From: Ceratopteris richardii
Taxonomy: Eukaryota; Streptophyta; Polypodiopsida; Polypodiales; Pteridaceae
Direction of reading: 5' to 3'
Assembly: GCA_020310875.1 (NCBI GenBank)
Contig: CM035427.1
Coordinates: forward strand, 96,520,094-96,584,093
DNA length: 64,000 nt
Shown here piece after piece: positions 38,345-48,518 of this stretch. Every line of letters starts with the position of its first letter. Positions within the stretch are counted from its first letter, which is position 1. The position numbers were made by a program, and so were the translations under genes. The notes under the pieces are model-generated. The model was not told where the DNA came from and made no database searches. It saw nothing but the letters and a program-made list of their open reading frames with translations.

Positions 38345-39206
38345 GCTTCGTCCTCAGCTCATCTGGAACATGTACATATGCAATACAGCCAAAAACTTTC
38401 AGATGTGATAAGTTTGGATTTTTACCTGTAAACTTCTCTTCAGGTGTAACTTGATGTACAACAGCAGTCAGAGTTTTGTTCATGATGTATACAGCAGTAT
38501 GCTCAGCTTCTGCCCAATAACAATGAGGCATATTCTTCTCAGCCATCAAGGCTCTTGCTATTTCTGCAATATGTCTATTTTTGCGTTCAGCAACGCCATT
38601 CTGTTGTGGTGTGTACCTGCATGAAAACTGACGCCGAATTCCATGATTTTTTAGAAAACTGCTGAACTCATTTGACATGTATTCACCTCCTCCATCAGAT
38701 CTTAATGTCTGAATGTACTTCCCTGTCTGCTTTTCCACCATAGATTTAAAATTCTGGAAGTGAGTGAACACCTCACTCTTCTCTTTCATGAAATATACCC
38801 ATACTTTGCGTGTATGGTCATCAATGAAGGTAACATAAAACCTGCAACCCCCCATAGATGTGGTCTTTGCTGGACCCCAAACATCTGTATGTACTACTTC
38901 TAGTACATTCTCACTAACATGCTTGTCATGTGGAAATGATGCTCTTGACTGTTTACCAAATTGACATGCTGCACATACCTTTTGCATTTTTGCAACTTTG
39001 AAATTTCGTAGTCCATGGACAATCTCCTTTGACTGCATGAGTTTCAGCCTTTGCAAGTTTGCATGTCCAATCCGTTTGTGCCATATCTCTATATCTGCAA
39101 TAACTCCTGCACCTTTTGCAAACATGGCTGCATTCATTTCAGGAATCTTCACATTTAAGGTGAACATCCTACCCACTTTGTTTCCTTTGGCTACCAATCG
39201 TCCATC
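38277..39206 (-). CDS. pol: Copia B integrase
   Basis: The GAG-pre-integrase zinc segment (WHKRIGHAN; CAACQFGKQSR) and the integrase core with HTDVWGPAK, RSDGGGEYMS and NGVAERKN are all present, so the D,D,E triad is complete. It has CAG at the position of the TAG that breaks element A. TAG at 39207-39209 separates it from gag-protease, and the frame is lost near 38277 by a one-base insertion. Confidence 0.9.
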   Translation of the reverse strand, partial: DGRLVAKGNKVGRMFTLNVKIPEMNAAMFAKGAGVIADIEIWHKRIGHANLQRLKLMQSKEIVHGLRNFKVAKMQKVCAACQFGKQSRASFPHDKHVSENVLEVVHTDVWGPAKTTSMGGCRFYVTFIDDHTRKVWVYFMKEKSEVFTHFQNFKSMVEKQTGKYIQTLRSDGGGEYMSNEFSSFLKNHGIRRQFSCRYTPQQNGVAERKNRHIAEIARALMAEKNMPHCYWAEAEHTAVYIMNKTLTAVVHQVTPEEKFTGKNPNLSHLKVFGCIAYVHVPDELRTKLDPKAEKCVFIGYSLEQKGYKC

Positions 39207-40505
39207 CTACTTGTACTCTTCTACATATAATCCATCAGCATTGAACCTGACTTGTAATCCCTGGTCAACCATTTTTCCAACAGAAACCAGATTCTTTGTT
39301 ATAATTGGAACATGCAACACATCAGCAAGATATTTTACCTTCCCGTCCTCCATAGACAATGCTATGTTTCCTGTATGCTCGATAGGATGCGATGTATCAT
39401 CACCTGTTTCAACATATTCAGGAAGTGGCATTTTTTGCAAACTACTAAACCATTCTGCATGACTCGTCATGTGATTTGAAGCACCTGAATCAACATACCA
39501 GACATTATCATTTGATTTTAAAACACCAGCAGACATCGTATTCATCATGTGATGTTGAACCATAAAAAGCTTCTCAGAATCATCTACACTTGTGGATGCA
39601 TAGTTGTTTTGTTGCCTTCTGTTATTTTGATTCTTCAACCTGCAATCACGTTCAAAGTGTCCAAGTTTACCACAATTCCAGCATCCTTTACTATCATTAC
39701 CTGAATCATTTCTTTGCAAATTTCTACGACCTCTTTGGCTCCCCCTGCCTCGAAACTATCCTCTTCCTCCTGCATGATTCTGTTGTTGACCTTGGTCTTG
39801 GTTACTGTTTCCTCTTCCACTTCCAAAACCTCTACCTCTGCCTCTTCCTCTACCAGAGTAGAATACCTGCTCAGAACTGGGCTTTCCTTGGGAGTTTGAA
39901 TCCTCACCAACATTCTTTTCTTCAATAATCAACATAGATACCAGATCAGCAAAATTCGGAATATTTTCCCTGGTCTATATGGAAGTTCTAAACTGCTTAT
40001 ATGCAGCTCCTAAACCACGAAGGCACACTTCCACCTTATCATCATCATCAACATTCACGCCAATAGATACAAGTGACTCACATATGCTTTTGATTTTTAG
40101 AGTGTAGTCACTTACCGACATGCTCTTCTTTTCCAATGTATGCAGCTCGTTCTTGAGTTGCAACTTCCGTGCCTTTGTATTAGTCTCATACAAAGTGACC
40201 AAACTGTTCCAAGCCTCTTTTGGAGTCTTGGCATCCTGTATGTGTCCAATCATGCTATCCTGTATGCTAACAGATAGCCAATACATTATCTTTCGTGCTC
40301 CTTGATTCCGTTCCTCATATGCTCTTAACTGGTCTGTAGTCCGATTCCTTTCTGGTAACTGTGGAGCATTTTCATTCTCTCCTTCGATGTACTTCCAGTA
40401 GCCTTTTCCCATCAGGAAATTCGTCATTCTGAATCTCCAAGCATGGAAGTTGTTCTTGTCCAGCTTATCGCTCATAAGCTGACTCATTCCATCTGCGTTT
40501 GCCAT
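39207..40505 (-). pseudogene. gag: Copia B gag and protease
   Basis: Starts MANADGMSQLMSDKLDKNN at 40505, followed by the UBN2-type gag domain (YWLSVSIQDSMIGHIQDAK; TLEKKSMSVSDYTLKIKSI). One frame runs through three TAG codons: 39975-39977, 39756-39758 and 39207-39209. The first two stand where element A has CAG. The CCHC knuckle CWNCGKLGHFERDC and protease DSGASNHM are intact. This gives the gag N-terminus missing from element A. Confidence 0.9.
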
Positions 40506-40941
40506 TTCTGCAACAATTCACAACACTGCAAAACACTACACGCAGCACTTCTGCTTGAACACTGTCGCACTATGACGTGACAGTTCGATCTCAGAAAAAC
40601 ACAGTTTTCGTGTATCAACAGTACACGGAATCGCTTGAAATTCTGGATCTAGAATATATGAGTGTCGCCGAACACAACGCAAGTTAGAGTTTCTGAAACT
40701 GACCTGGTTTTTCTGTGGGCCCCACCTCGCGGGCTCGAAACGAAGGTCGAGATGGCTCCGAAACTTCGATATGACAAAAACAAGTGACCCTAAAGGGTTA
40801 ACTCTCGAAAATATTTTGAGGTCTTCTACCTTCACGCCGATTTTCGTAGCAAACAGAGGCCGTTTGTGAAATCGTGTTTTCTCCACGCCTTGCCACGTAG
40901 TCTTCACCGTCGCCTTCTCCATGAGCTCTCTACAGCCACAC

Positions 40942-40955
40942 TGGCTCTGATACCA
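40942..40955 (-). other. Primer-binding site of copia B
   Basis: On the minus strand TGGTATCAGAGCCA follows the 5' LTR directly. It is complementary to the 3' end of initiator methionine tRNA, the usual primer of plant copia elements. Confidence 0.92.
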
Positions 40956-41338
40956 TGTCACGAGGAAGGAGATAAGGAAGAGAGCTCACACACACACTCT
41001 CACTCTCAAAGAGAATAACACACACAAATTGAGGCATGGAAGAATGATCTTCTTCTTCTTCTTCTTCTATTACATAAAAGGAATGTACAAGAATGACCTA
41101 AAAACAAGAATACAACAAGTGCAATATCTAAAGATCAGTACATAAGGAAAAACCTAATGTCCGCAAATGAGTGAGCTGGCAAGAAACAAATGTGCCATCA
41201 CTCTTTGGTAGATAAATCTAATAAAGCTCAATGAAGTATCCCTGACATATATCGGCATGACCACTATACATGTCAGAGAAACAAAAAACTGGTACGTGTC
41301 ATCCTGGATCATCACATGTTGAGCTTGATATCTCAACA
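40956..41338 (-). repeat. 5' LTR of copia B
   Basis: 383 bp with TG...CA ends, paired with 35834-36209. It differs by scattered substitutions and a longer GAA/CTT run. Confidence 0.93.
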
Positions 41339-41640
41339 TGGGTGTGGGTGGTAGTGTCTCCATTGACTCTTCATGGGTAACCATAGGTTCTTGGTCAGGA
41401 GTTCTTGTGTCTTCGGAGGTTGTCTCAATTGGTTCAAATGTAATAATAGGTTCTTCCTCTATAGTAATGGGAATTTGGATACAATGTTTGTGTAGTAATG
41501 AAAATCACTTGAGTTGGAAATAGTTTATGGAAAAAATGATTAGGCCTTGTTTCCAGATTGTGTATGAATGCTCCTTTGTGCTTGTCTTCTCTTCTTATGA
41601 CTTGTATTCCATCTCTTCTTATGACTTGTATGCCAACACT
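41339..41640. other. Unassigned flank right of copia B
   Basis: The minus-strand translation has TIEEEPIITFEPIETT and PDQEPMVTHEESMETLPP, resembling the variable linker between integrase and reverse transcriptase in copia proteins, but this is weak. A 25-bp word TCTCTTCTTATGACTTGTAT is repeated in tandem near 41588-41632. No gene is assigned. Confidence 0.35.
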
Positions 41641-41674
41641 CATCTTTGGAGTGTATCATCATCTCTTCTCACTG

Positions 41675-41686
41675 TCATATCAGAGC
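41675..41686 (+). other. Primer-binding site of copia F (decayed)
   Basis: TCATATCAGAGC lies after the LTR remnant and differs slightly from the consensus TGGTATCAGAGC. Confidence 0.6.
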
Positions 41687-41699
41687 ATTGAAAAATCAA

Positions 41700-42475
41700 T
41701 ATGGGAGCTGGATTTCCTTCTACCATTGACAAATTGGATAGGAGAAACTATTGAGCATGGTCTTTGAGAATGGAGGCCTACCTTCAAGGGACAAATCCCT
41801 TTGGATACATATCTGAAGATGAGGTAATGCCAACTATGAGAAGCAAGGGGCAACCATCACTTGAAGAACAAGAGAGACTCACAACTTGGTGTCAAAGGAT
41901 GCATTAGCAAGGTCATACATTCTAAACTCAATCTCTTATTTTCTTTTACCTCATGTGAAAGGATGCAAGACCTTAAAGGAGACCTGGAATGCACTTGCTG
42001 CTTTCTTTTCTTCGAATACTAGAACAAGGAAGAATCAGTTGTGGATGGAGTTTAGTACATTGAAGAAAAAATCCAAGCAAAGTGTGACTGATTATGGCAC
42101 AAAGATGGACATTTCTGATCAATTAGGGAGCATTGGAGAGGTGATTGAAGAAGAACAAATCATAAGGCAAATCATCAATGGCATTAAAGTAGATGACAAG
42201 TGGGAATCCTTCACAACTACCATGGATCTTTACATGCACATGCAGGTACCAGATCTTAATACTCTAATGGGCCGACTCTTCACACATGAAGCAAAGCTTA
42301 ACAAAAAATGTTAAATCCTCAAGAGGTAATCAATCTTCTGCCATGTACTCTCATAAAGCTAAAGCTAAGGATAAATCAAAGTCAAAGAAGAATGAAAATG
42401 AAGGAAATTATTTTTAAGCTAACTTCATAGGAAGAGGAAAGGCTAGAGGCAAAGGCAAAGCAAGAAAGCAAGGCA
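41700..42475 (+). pseudogene. gag: Copia F gag
   Basis: It begins near 41700 with GAGFPSTIDKLDRRNY and is frameshifted near 41890. The frame 41886-42314 holds the UBN2 gag domain (DALARSYILNSISYFLL; STLKKKSKQSVTDYGTKM). It then ends in a stop, with a Gly/Arg-rich nucleocapsid part in another frame. It aligns by eye with G, including CAG at 42243-42245 where G has TAG. Confidence 0.78.
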
Positions 42476-42975
42476 ATGGAAGACCCCAAAAATCTCAACC
42501 TTGCAACATATATGGTTATTCTAATCACACTATTGAAGAGTGTTACAATCCACGAAATTCAAGAGGAAGAGGATTCAACAAAGGTGGGTATGGATCAAAT
42601 AGAGGCAGATACAATGGAGGATATAGCAACAACTATCACAACAACAACAACAATTACCAAAATGGATATAGAGGAAGGAAGGACTACAACAATTACACTT
42701 AGGATCAAAGTCAAGAAGACTCACTTCTTCTTATGAACCTATCATTAAAGCAGGATACGGATGATGATCATGTCTTTTATATTGATTCAAGATGCTCCAA
42801 TCATGTATCAAGAAATGTAGCATTACTCTCTAACTTGGAAGATCCCAAGAACAAACATAAAGTGCAGATAGGAGATGATACAAGGCCCTCAATAGAAAAG
42901 ATAGGTACTATCAAGACATCAGATGGAAACATGAACCTTCTAAGTAAGGTATTGTATGTACCTACAATAACTTAA
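42476..42975 (+). pseudogene. pol: Copia F zinc knuckle and protease (active site lost)
   Basis: The zinc knuckle reads CNIYGYSNHTIEEC, with Tyr replacing the second Cys. The protease reads FYIDSRCSNHV where the family has D-S-G; the essential Gly is Arg (AGA, a G-to-A change). Both sites are therefore non-functional. A TAA at 42973-42975 precedes the integrase part. Confidence 0.75.
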
Positions 42976-42978
42976 AAA

Positions 42979-43527
42979 ATGATAAGTGTTGGAAAAATTG
43001 TGGAGAAAGGATTGCAGGCCAGATTTACAACACATGGAGCCTATGTGGAAGACCCAAAGCAAGGATTCAGAAGGATAGATAAAGTTGAAAAGACAGGAAG
43101 ACTCTTCACATTTAAAGTGGAAGATACCAAGAACATAGCATTGTTTAGCTATGGATCTCAAACTCTCTTTGAATTAGAGGTATGGCATAAAAGACTTGCT
43201 CATATTAGTGAAATGACTTTAAAACAAATATGCAGGGACCAGAGTGTACTTGGATTGCCTAACATTACAAAGCAACATATGATCTACAAGTGTGGAGCTT
43301 GTCAATTTGGAAAGGCACATAGACAACCCTTCAATAGGAAAGGCTACACACATCAAGAGCTATTGGAACTTGTACACACAGATGTATGGGATCCGAGCAA
43401 AGAACCCTCCATTTCCAGTTCCAAATATTATGTATATTTTATTGATGATTGTAGTAGGTGGACAACCTTATACTTCATGAAACATAAAGATGAAGTTTTC
43501 AATTGTTTCAAAAGATATCTTGTAGGC
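42979..43527 (+). CDS. pol: Copia F pre-integrase and integrase start
   Basis: VWHKRLAHISEMTLKQ, CGACQFGKAHRQPF and HTDVWDPSKEP are the GAG-pre-integrase zinc segment and the first core Asp. Homology ends near 43527 at CFKRYL, where antisense gypsy sequence begins. The open frame's last 30 codons belong to that insert. Confidence 0.82.
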
Positions 43528-43825
43528 ATTCAAAAAGTAATTGATTTCGTATGTCTGACATACTTGGGACACAAACCTTACCTTTATAAAGCAAATGTTC
43601 ATCTTGAAGAGAATAGTGTTTAAACTTTCTCTCAGAAGTACTTGCTTCATTCTGTTGAGCTTGTTCTGCTGCTTTCCATGCTTGATTGTAGCTTGGATCT
43701 TCTTTGCAACTTCCCTTCAAAGTTGAAATAAATTCACCTTGAATTTGTATGATATCAACATTATAGGCAAATGAGGAAAAGGACAAACAAGGAACCTTCA
43801 TTCTTCCTTCCTTATTGGGCAACAA
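43528..43825 (-). pseudogene. Gypsy remnant I: RNase H/integrase linker, antisense
   Basis: The minus-strand frame reads EFISTLKGSCKEDPSYNQAW, HYSLQDEHLLYKGKVCVP and IRNQLLFEC, the stretch between RNase H and the HHCC domain in gypsy pol. It breaks off just before the first His of HHCC, at the junction with copia F. Confidence 0.65.
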
Positions 43826-44614
43826 TGAGTTGAAAAAGTTTCAACTTACCCTAGAACTGGTGAGCTCTACCTTGAACATGCACGGCACTCATGTGCCCTC
43901 GGAGAAGGATGCTTTAATACCCACTAACATGAAGAATCGGAAACTACAAAAGCTGAAAGATATGGCGGCACTCACACCAAATGTGTCCATCCCTCTTTGT
44001 ATTTGCATGCAACATTTTGCCTTTCGTGGTCAAGATCGATTCACTCAGTCCCACAAACAGATCTAGTTCGCTCCTTACTTGGCAGAGATAGGTGCACTAC
44101 TGATTAAGCTTCCTGTATGGATTATGGAGCAACTATATGAAGCAAATAAAAGGTCATCTAGGAAGCTAGTGGTGAATGGTTGTTGTGCAATCACACACAT
44201 CATCTAAAAGTGCTTAGCATACGATATACCTATTGAATGCACTTTAATCTGGTCACAGCTACAAATGTTTCAAAGACACAAAACTGCCGCACATCAATCC
44301 AAGTGCATGAGGGGCTCAATTCCTTGTGTCCAGACACACGAAGTTCTGATGACCCTAGAAGTCTCACCACGATGGGATGCCACCATTCCTCCATTTACCA
44401 TTCGGGTACCCAGATCTGCATCGACAGGCACATCACAAGTTGCCCCATCAGCTCCCCCCATTCCACCAGAATTCAAATTTGCCACCACTAGAGATGTTGA
44501 AGGGATGTCTACTTTTGATTTTGAATCCTTCTTGCAGAATACGCAAGTCTCGGATGTAGAATTCTTTTCATAGATAGAAGAACCAGGCACCTCTTCCCAA
44601 AGACAAAGAAAATC
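43826..44614 (+). pseudogene. Remnant I: unidentified coding-like sequence
   Basis: With a few stops, the translation is protein-like: LVSSTLNMHGTHVPSEKDA, KNRKLQKLKDMAALTP, QHFAFRGQDRFTQSH, a Pro/Ser-rich stretch, then DVEGMSTFDFESFLQNT. It carries on at 50691 beyond element H (ERPTRDEEDEEGAKDEGTT; MSVAQLLEEAVVDSNYSKG). This resembles accessory proteins of some plant gypsy elements in size and position, but no family is recognised. Confidence 0.4.
44610..44614 (+). repeat. Target-site duplication AAATC, left side of element H
   Basis: AAATC at 44610-44614 is repeated at 50691-50695 directly outside the LTRs of element H. Confidence 0.85.
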
Positions 44615-45241
44615 TGTTATAACTTATGGAATATGTTGAACAATGTATTGTTGGAGTGTAACATGGAATATGTTGAACAATGCATTGTTGGATTGTAACA
44701 TGAAATACGTTCAACAATGCATTGTTGGAGTGTTAAATTATTATTGAACAATGCATTGTTAGAGTGTTAAATTATTGATGTATTAATGTGTTTTTGATGT
44801 TTTTGATATAGTAGCTGAAGGTTCGTGAGGAGCGTGCAAGGCATGAAAGGGCAGATATCAATAATCCGAATAATTATTATTTAGCTTGTAAATAAACCTA
44901 CATAGAAGGTTTTATTGTTAAAAACAGTGAGAAAAGTAATGGTTAGAATAAGGGTCGTTTATAGACCATAGTTTCTGTTATTGAAAGTAGTGGCTTTCTG
45001 CAAAAGTTACCAACTTTTAGTTTCACGCTTGCGTTTCGAAGCCGCTTTCATGTAACCACTCTTTTCAACGTAATAAAAAATTCCTATAAATACATGCACT
45101 GTGTGGACTGTCGAAACAGAGTGCATGGGGTGAGATTGTACCCAATGCTGCATTCAGTCTCGTCTCTTCTTGTCTCTATTCTTCTGTGTGTTTTTTGTGT
45201 TCGTAATCTCTGTATGTGTGTGAGATAAGATCCTGACAATA
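44615..45241 (+). repeat. 5' LTR of chromovirus H
   Basis: Starts TGTTATAACTTATGG and ends TCCTGACAATA. Near its start lie four tandem units of about 36 bp, each holding the palindrome AACAATGCATTGTT or a near match. A TATA box (TATAAATA) is at 45085-45092. The matching 3' LTR is 35 bp longer because of an internal duplication. Confidence 0.88.
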
Positions 45242-45243
45242 GT

Positions 45244-45259
45244 GGTATTAGAGCTCTGC
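45244..45259 (+). other. Primer-binding site of chromovirus H
   Basis: TGGTATTAGAGCTCTG follows the 5' LTR by two bases and matches the plant methionine-tRNA site TGGTATCAGAGC with one C-to-T change. Confidence 0.8.
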
Positions 45260-45584
45260 ACGCGTCAATACGGAGGGTTCTGTTCTTTGTTCGTGATTCG
45301 GATTCCGATTTCGTCTCCGTCTTTGATTCCGATTCCTCTTCCTATTCTAGTTTTTGGTTTCTGTTTTTGTTCCAGTTCCAAAACCAGAACCTACATTTGC
45401 TACTACGTTTGATCCTTCATTTACACCTACGTTTACTCCTTTGGCTTACTCCAAGGCGTCGACTAAGGCAAAGAACTTAGGCAATAACTTAGGCAATACA
45501 TTGGCACCCAAGGCTCCCTTGGCGACCGTTGGCTACGCGCGAGGCAATTTTAATTTTGAGTGGCAATAGAGTGGTTCAGATTCC

Positions 45585-45656
45585 CTAAGGTAGGAGGATT
45601 TGAACCCACAACCTCCTACTTTCAAGGGAAGTACTTTTACCACTACACTCTTTCTT
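45585..45656 (-). other. tRNA-like sequence (pseudo-tRNA or SINE head) in H leader
   Basis: On the minus strand there is an A-box-like TGTAGTGGTAAAAG, a 5-bp anticodon stem TACTT/AAGTA around the seven-base loop CCCTTGA (plus 45617-45633), and a B box GGGTTCAAATCC (plus 45595-45606). The anticodon would read CTT, a lysine type, but the base before it is C, not T. The T stem has one mismatch. It lacks a clean acceptor stem, so it is not called a functional tRNA. Confidence 0.5.
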
Positions 45657-45767
45657 GGAGTTGTCACTCAAGTTCTCTCCTCTTATACTCAACATAACTT
45701 ACAGTTTTTCTTACTTTTTCAAGGCGGCATGGTGCGATGCGATGCGGCACATCTCAGCATACATCCT

Positions 45768-45892
45768 ATCAGGGTACACTTCTCAGGGTACACCAGGGTA
45801 CATCCAGATAGGGTACATCCTATCAAGGTACATCAGGGTACATCCAGACAGGGTACTTTTTTGCTAGGGTACATTCCCTGAGGGTACATCCC
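45768..45892 (+). repeat. GGGTACATCC minisatellite in H leader
   Basis: Nine GGTAC-containing words (mostly AGGGTACATCC or a close variant) at irregular 11-23 base steps. It lies between the tRNA-like sequence and gag. Confidence 0.85.
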
Positions 45893-45928
45893 GAGAGGAA
45901 AGCACTAGCTTAAGGGTCCAAGAGCACC

Positions 45929-46515
45929 ATGGAGGATTACACTAATTCACCTCTACCTGAGGCAACACTCGAACAACAACTAGAGCTTTTGAGGCATGAG
46001 CTTCGAGGAGCTCAAAACGAGATCCGACAATGTGATGAAGTCCTCCAAAAGATACAAACTGAGGCAAACAACCTTATGACGGTAGTTGGTTTGGAGGTAG
46101 GAATCCAAGCTAAGCTTCACACCCTACGACCTACATTCCTCAACAAAGCTATATCCTATGCCTATGATGCAAAAAAAGAACTCCAGTCCATAACCAAGTC
46201 ACTTGGACTACAACAACCGCGCCAACAACCACATTATGTTAAACCTACATTTCCTATGAAGCGTACTTCTAATGCCCCATGTTACCCTAGTTTTCCTCAT
46301 CCTCCACAATTCAATCACTCAACTCCACCTGTTGCTTCATCTCTCCAACCAACCAAATAACCTACCCTTCAAACTTCAGTGCTAGATGCCCAACAGAAGC
46401 GACCACGAATCACTTGTTGGACTTGTGGTAAACCTGGACATACAAAAATAAGGTGCAGATTGCGACCTCTTCACATGAAATTGGCTACAGCTCAACTGCA
46501 TAACGCTGCATAACA
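45929..46515 (+). pseudogene. gag: Chromovirus H gag
   Basis: It begins MEDYTNSPLPEATLEQQLEL with a short coiled coil, then a Pro/Gln-rich region ending at TAA 46358-46360. A zinc knuckle CWTCGKPGHTKIRC (46415-46456) follows in the continuing sequence. The protein is much shorter than usual chromovirus gag (about 300-400 residues), and no capsid domain is clear, so an internal deletion is likely. Confidence 0.65.
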
Positions 46516-46562
46516 TGGAGGTCCATAATGAAGAAATTCCTCATGTTTAGACAGAGGAATCA

Positions 46563-46784
46563 TTGGAGAAGGACTTAAGTACCTTGGGTAACGATATCTC
46601 TCTTCACTCTCTACTTTGCATGCAGGGTACAATAAATAACAAACTAGTTAAAATTCTACATGACGATGGTAGCTCACATGACTTCATTTCACATTTATTA
46701 GTGCAAGAACTTAAATTACAAACGTTTCCTTCCTTGTATAAAGTGAAAGCTGCATTTCAAGGTAGTCGTTATAATGTAACATGA
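46563..46784 (+). CDS. pol: Chromovirus H protease, N-terminal part
   Basis: The active site reads ILHDDGSSHDFIS with the catalytic Asp at 46662-46664; the family has D-T-G or D-S-G here, so the second residue is changed to Asp. The frame ends at TGA 46782-46784 in NVT*EVQ, where Trp (TGG) would fit, and the same frame goes on into the next segment. Confidence 0.75.
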   Translation: MEKDLSTLGNDISLHSLLCMQGTINNKLVKILHDDGSSHDFISHLLVQELKLQTFPSLYKVKAAFQGSRYNVT

Positions 46785-46787
46785 GAA

Positions 46788-48518
46788 GTGCAAGATGTTA
46801 TGATTAGCATAGGCCCATATGTTGATTCACGAACATTTTTAATTGCACCTTTGCAATCTTACGATGTTATACTCGGTATGCCTTTTCATCATCATTATAA
46901 CCCACGTATTGACTACCATACACATACCTTTGACTTTGAATTCAAAGGTCAAATCATTAGTTTGTCTGCACGGCATGATTTTCAGCCATTTCCATTGATT
47001 ACTCATACTCAAGTAAAGTGTGCATTTAGGACAGGATTCAACTCATGCATTGTTTTTATCCATGTCATCAATGATTATACTCATACACTGCCTGATGCAT
47101 ATAAAGCTTTCATGAGTACTTATAAGGATTGTTTTATGTCTGAGTATCCCTTTGAACTACCACCATCTCGAGGATCCTTTGACCATAGCAATATAGATTT
47201 AGCCCCTGGTAGTTCTCCTCCTCATAAAACACCTTATAGACATGACCCACTACACCAAAAGGAAATAGAAAACCAAGTAAAAGACCTACTACAGAAAGGA
47301 CTTATAAGGGCTAGTTCTTCCCCATTTGGAGCACCAGTTCTCTTAGTAGAGAAGAAGAATAAAACTTATCAAATGTGCATTGATTATAGAGCCCTTAACA
47401 AGATCACCATAAAGAATAGATACCCTATTCCTCAAATAGACGATCTCTTAGATAAGTTACGAGGAGCTCATGTCTTTAGTAAAATTGATCTTAAATCGGG
47501 TTACCATCAGATTCGTATGACACAAAGTGATATTTTTAAGACTGCATTTAGAACTCAAACTGGCCATTATGAATTTATGGTAATGCCTTTTGGACTTACT
47601 AATGCCCCTGCTACATTTGCACGAATGATGAACAATATTTTTCTTGATTATCAAGCTTTTGTTCTTGTATTCTTTGATGATATACTTGTTTACATTAAGA
47701 ATGATAGTGAACATGAAAAGCATCTTGAAACAGTTTTTCATTTGTTACGAGAGAACACACTTTATGCTAATCCTGAAAAGAGTTACTTCTTTCAACGTAA
47801 GCTAGAATATTTAGGACATATTATTTCAAGTGAAGGTGTGCATGTGGATCCGAAAAAGATTAGAGTTATAGTAGAATGGCCTACACCACAATCAATCAAT
47901 TATGTTTGTTCTTTTCTTGGGTTGGCTAGTTTCTATAGGAAGTTTGTTCGAAATTTTTCTTATTTAGTATTGCCTCTTACCTTGTTGTTGAAAAAGAAAA
48001 TAAAATTTGTATGGGGACTTACCCAACAATAGTCCTTTGAAAAACTGAAACATGCACTTTCACATGCACTTGTTTTACAATTACCTGATTTTTCACAACC
48101 ATTTCATGTCATTACTGATGCTAGTGGTTCAGGAATAGGTGTTGTTTTAAAGCAAAATGACCATCCCATTGCATTTGAGAGTAGGAAGCTTAAGCCCTCA
48201 GAACAAAATTATAGAATGTATGATAAAGAAATGTTAGCATTTGTGCATGCTTTGCGAATTTGGAAACACTATCTTATGGGCTCTGAGGTCTTAATCAAAA
48301 CTGATCAACATGCTATTAAGCATTTATTAAGTCAACCTTTAATCTCTTATAGGAATCTTAAATGGGCATCATTCATTCAAAATTTCCAACCCATGATACA
48401 ATATCAGCCTGGTAAAGCTAATGTTGTAGTTGATGCTCTTAGCCATTTTCCTTCGCATTCTGTTGTTTTGAATAATATTTCTGCCATCCAAAGAAATGGT
48501 TTCCACTTATGCATCTGA
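46788..48518 (+). CDS. pol: Chromovirus H protease end, reverse transcriptase, RNase H
   Basis: ILGMPFHHH closes the protease. Reverse transcriptase has SSPFGAPVLLVEKKNKTY, KIDLKSGYHQIRM, FGLTNAPATF and the catalytic FFDD (near 47671-47681). TAG at 48030-48032 interrupts the thumb/RNase H link (LTQQ*SFEKL). RNase H follows with ITDASGSGIGVVL and KTDQHAIKHLL. The order and spacing are those of chromovirus pol. Confidence 0.9.

Larger units (their letters stand above)
35834..41338 (-). mobile_element. Ty1/copia LTR retrotransposon B, complete but broken
   Basis: Same family as element A but on the opposite strand. It has LTRs at 40956-41338 (5') and 35834-36209 (3'), primer-binding site, gag, protease, integrase, reverse transcriptase, RNase H and polypurine tract. 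The two LTRs are close in sequence but differ at several sites and in the GAA run. Inactivating changes are TAG at 39975, 39756, 39207 and 36308 and one extra base near 38275. No convincing 5-bp target duplication is visible at 35829-35833 against 41339-41343. Confidence 0.95.

Noticed and set aside
35829..41343. A 5-bp target duplication around copia B
   Set aside because: The flanks GGAGT and TGGGT do not match, and shifting the border by one or two bases does not help. The duplication has decayed or was never there.
45585..45656. A functional tRNA-Lys gene
   Set aside because: The base before the anticodon is C not T, the T stem has a mismatch, and no acceptor stem pairs. It is kept only as a tRNA-like sequence.
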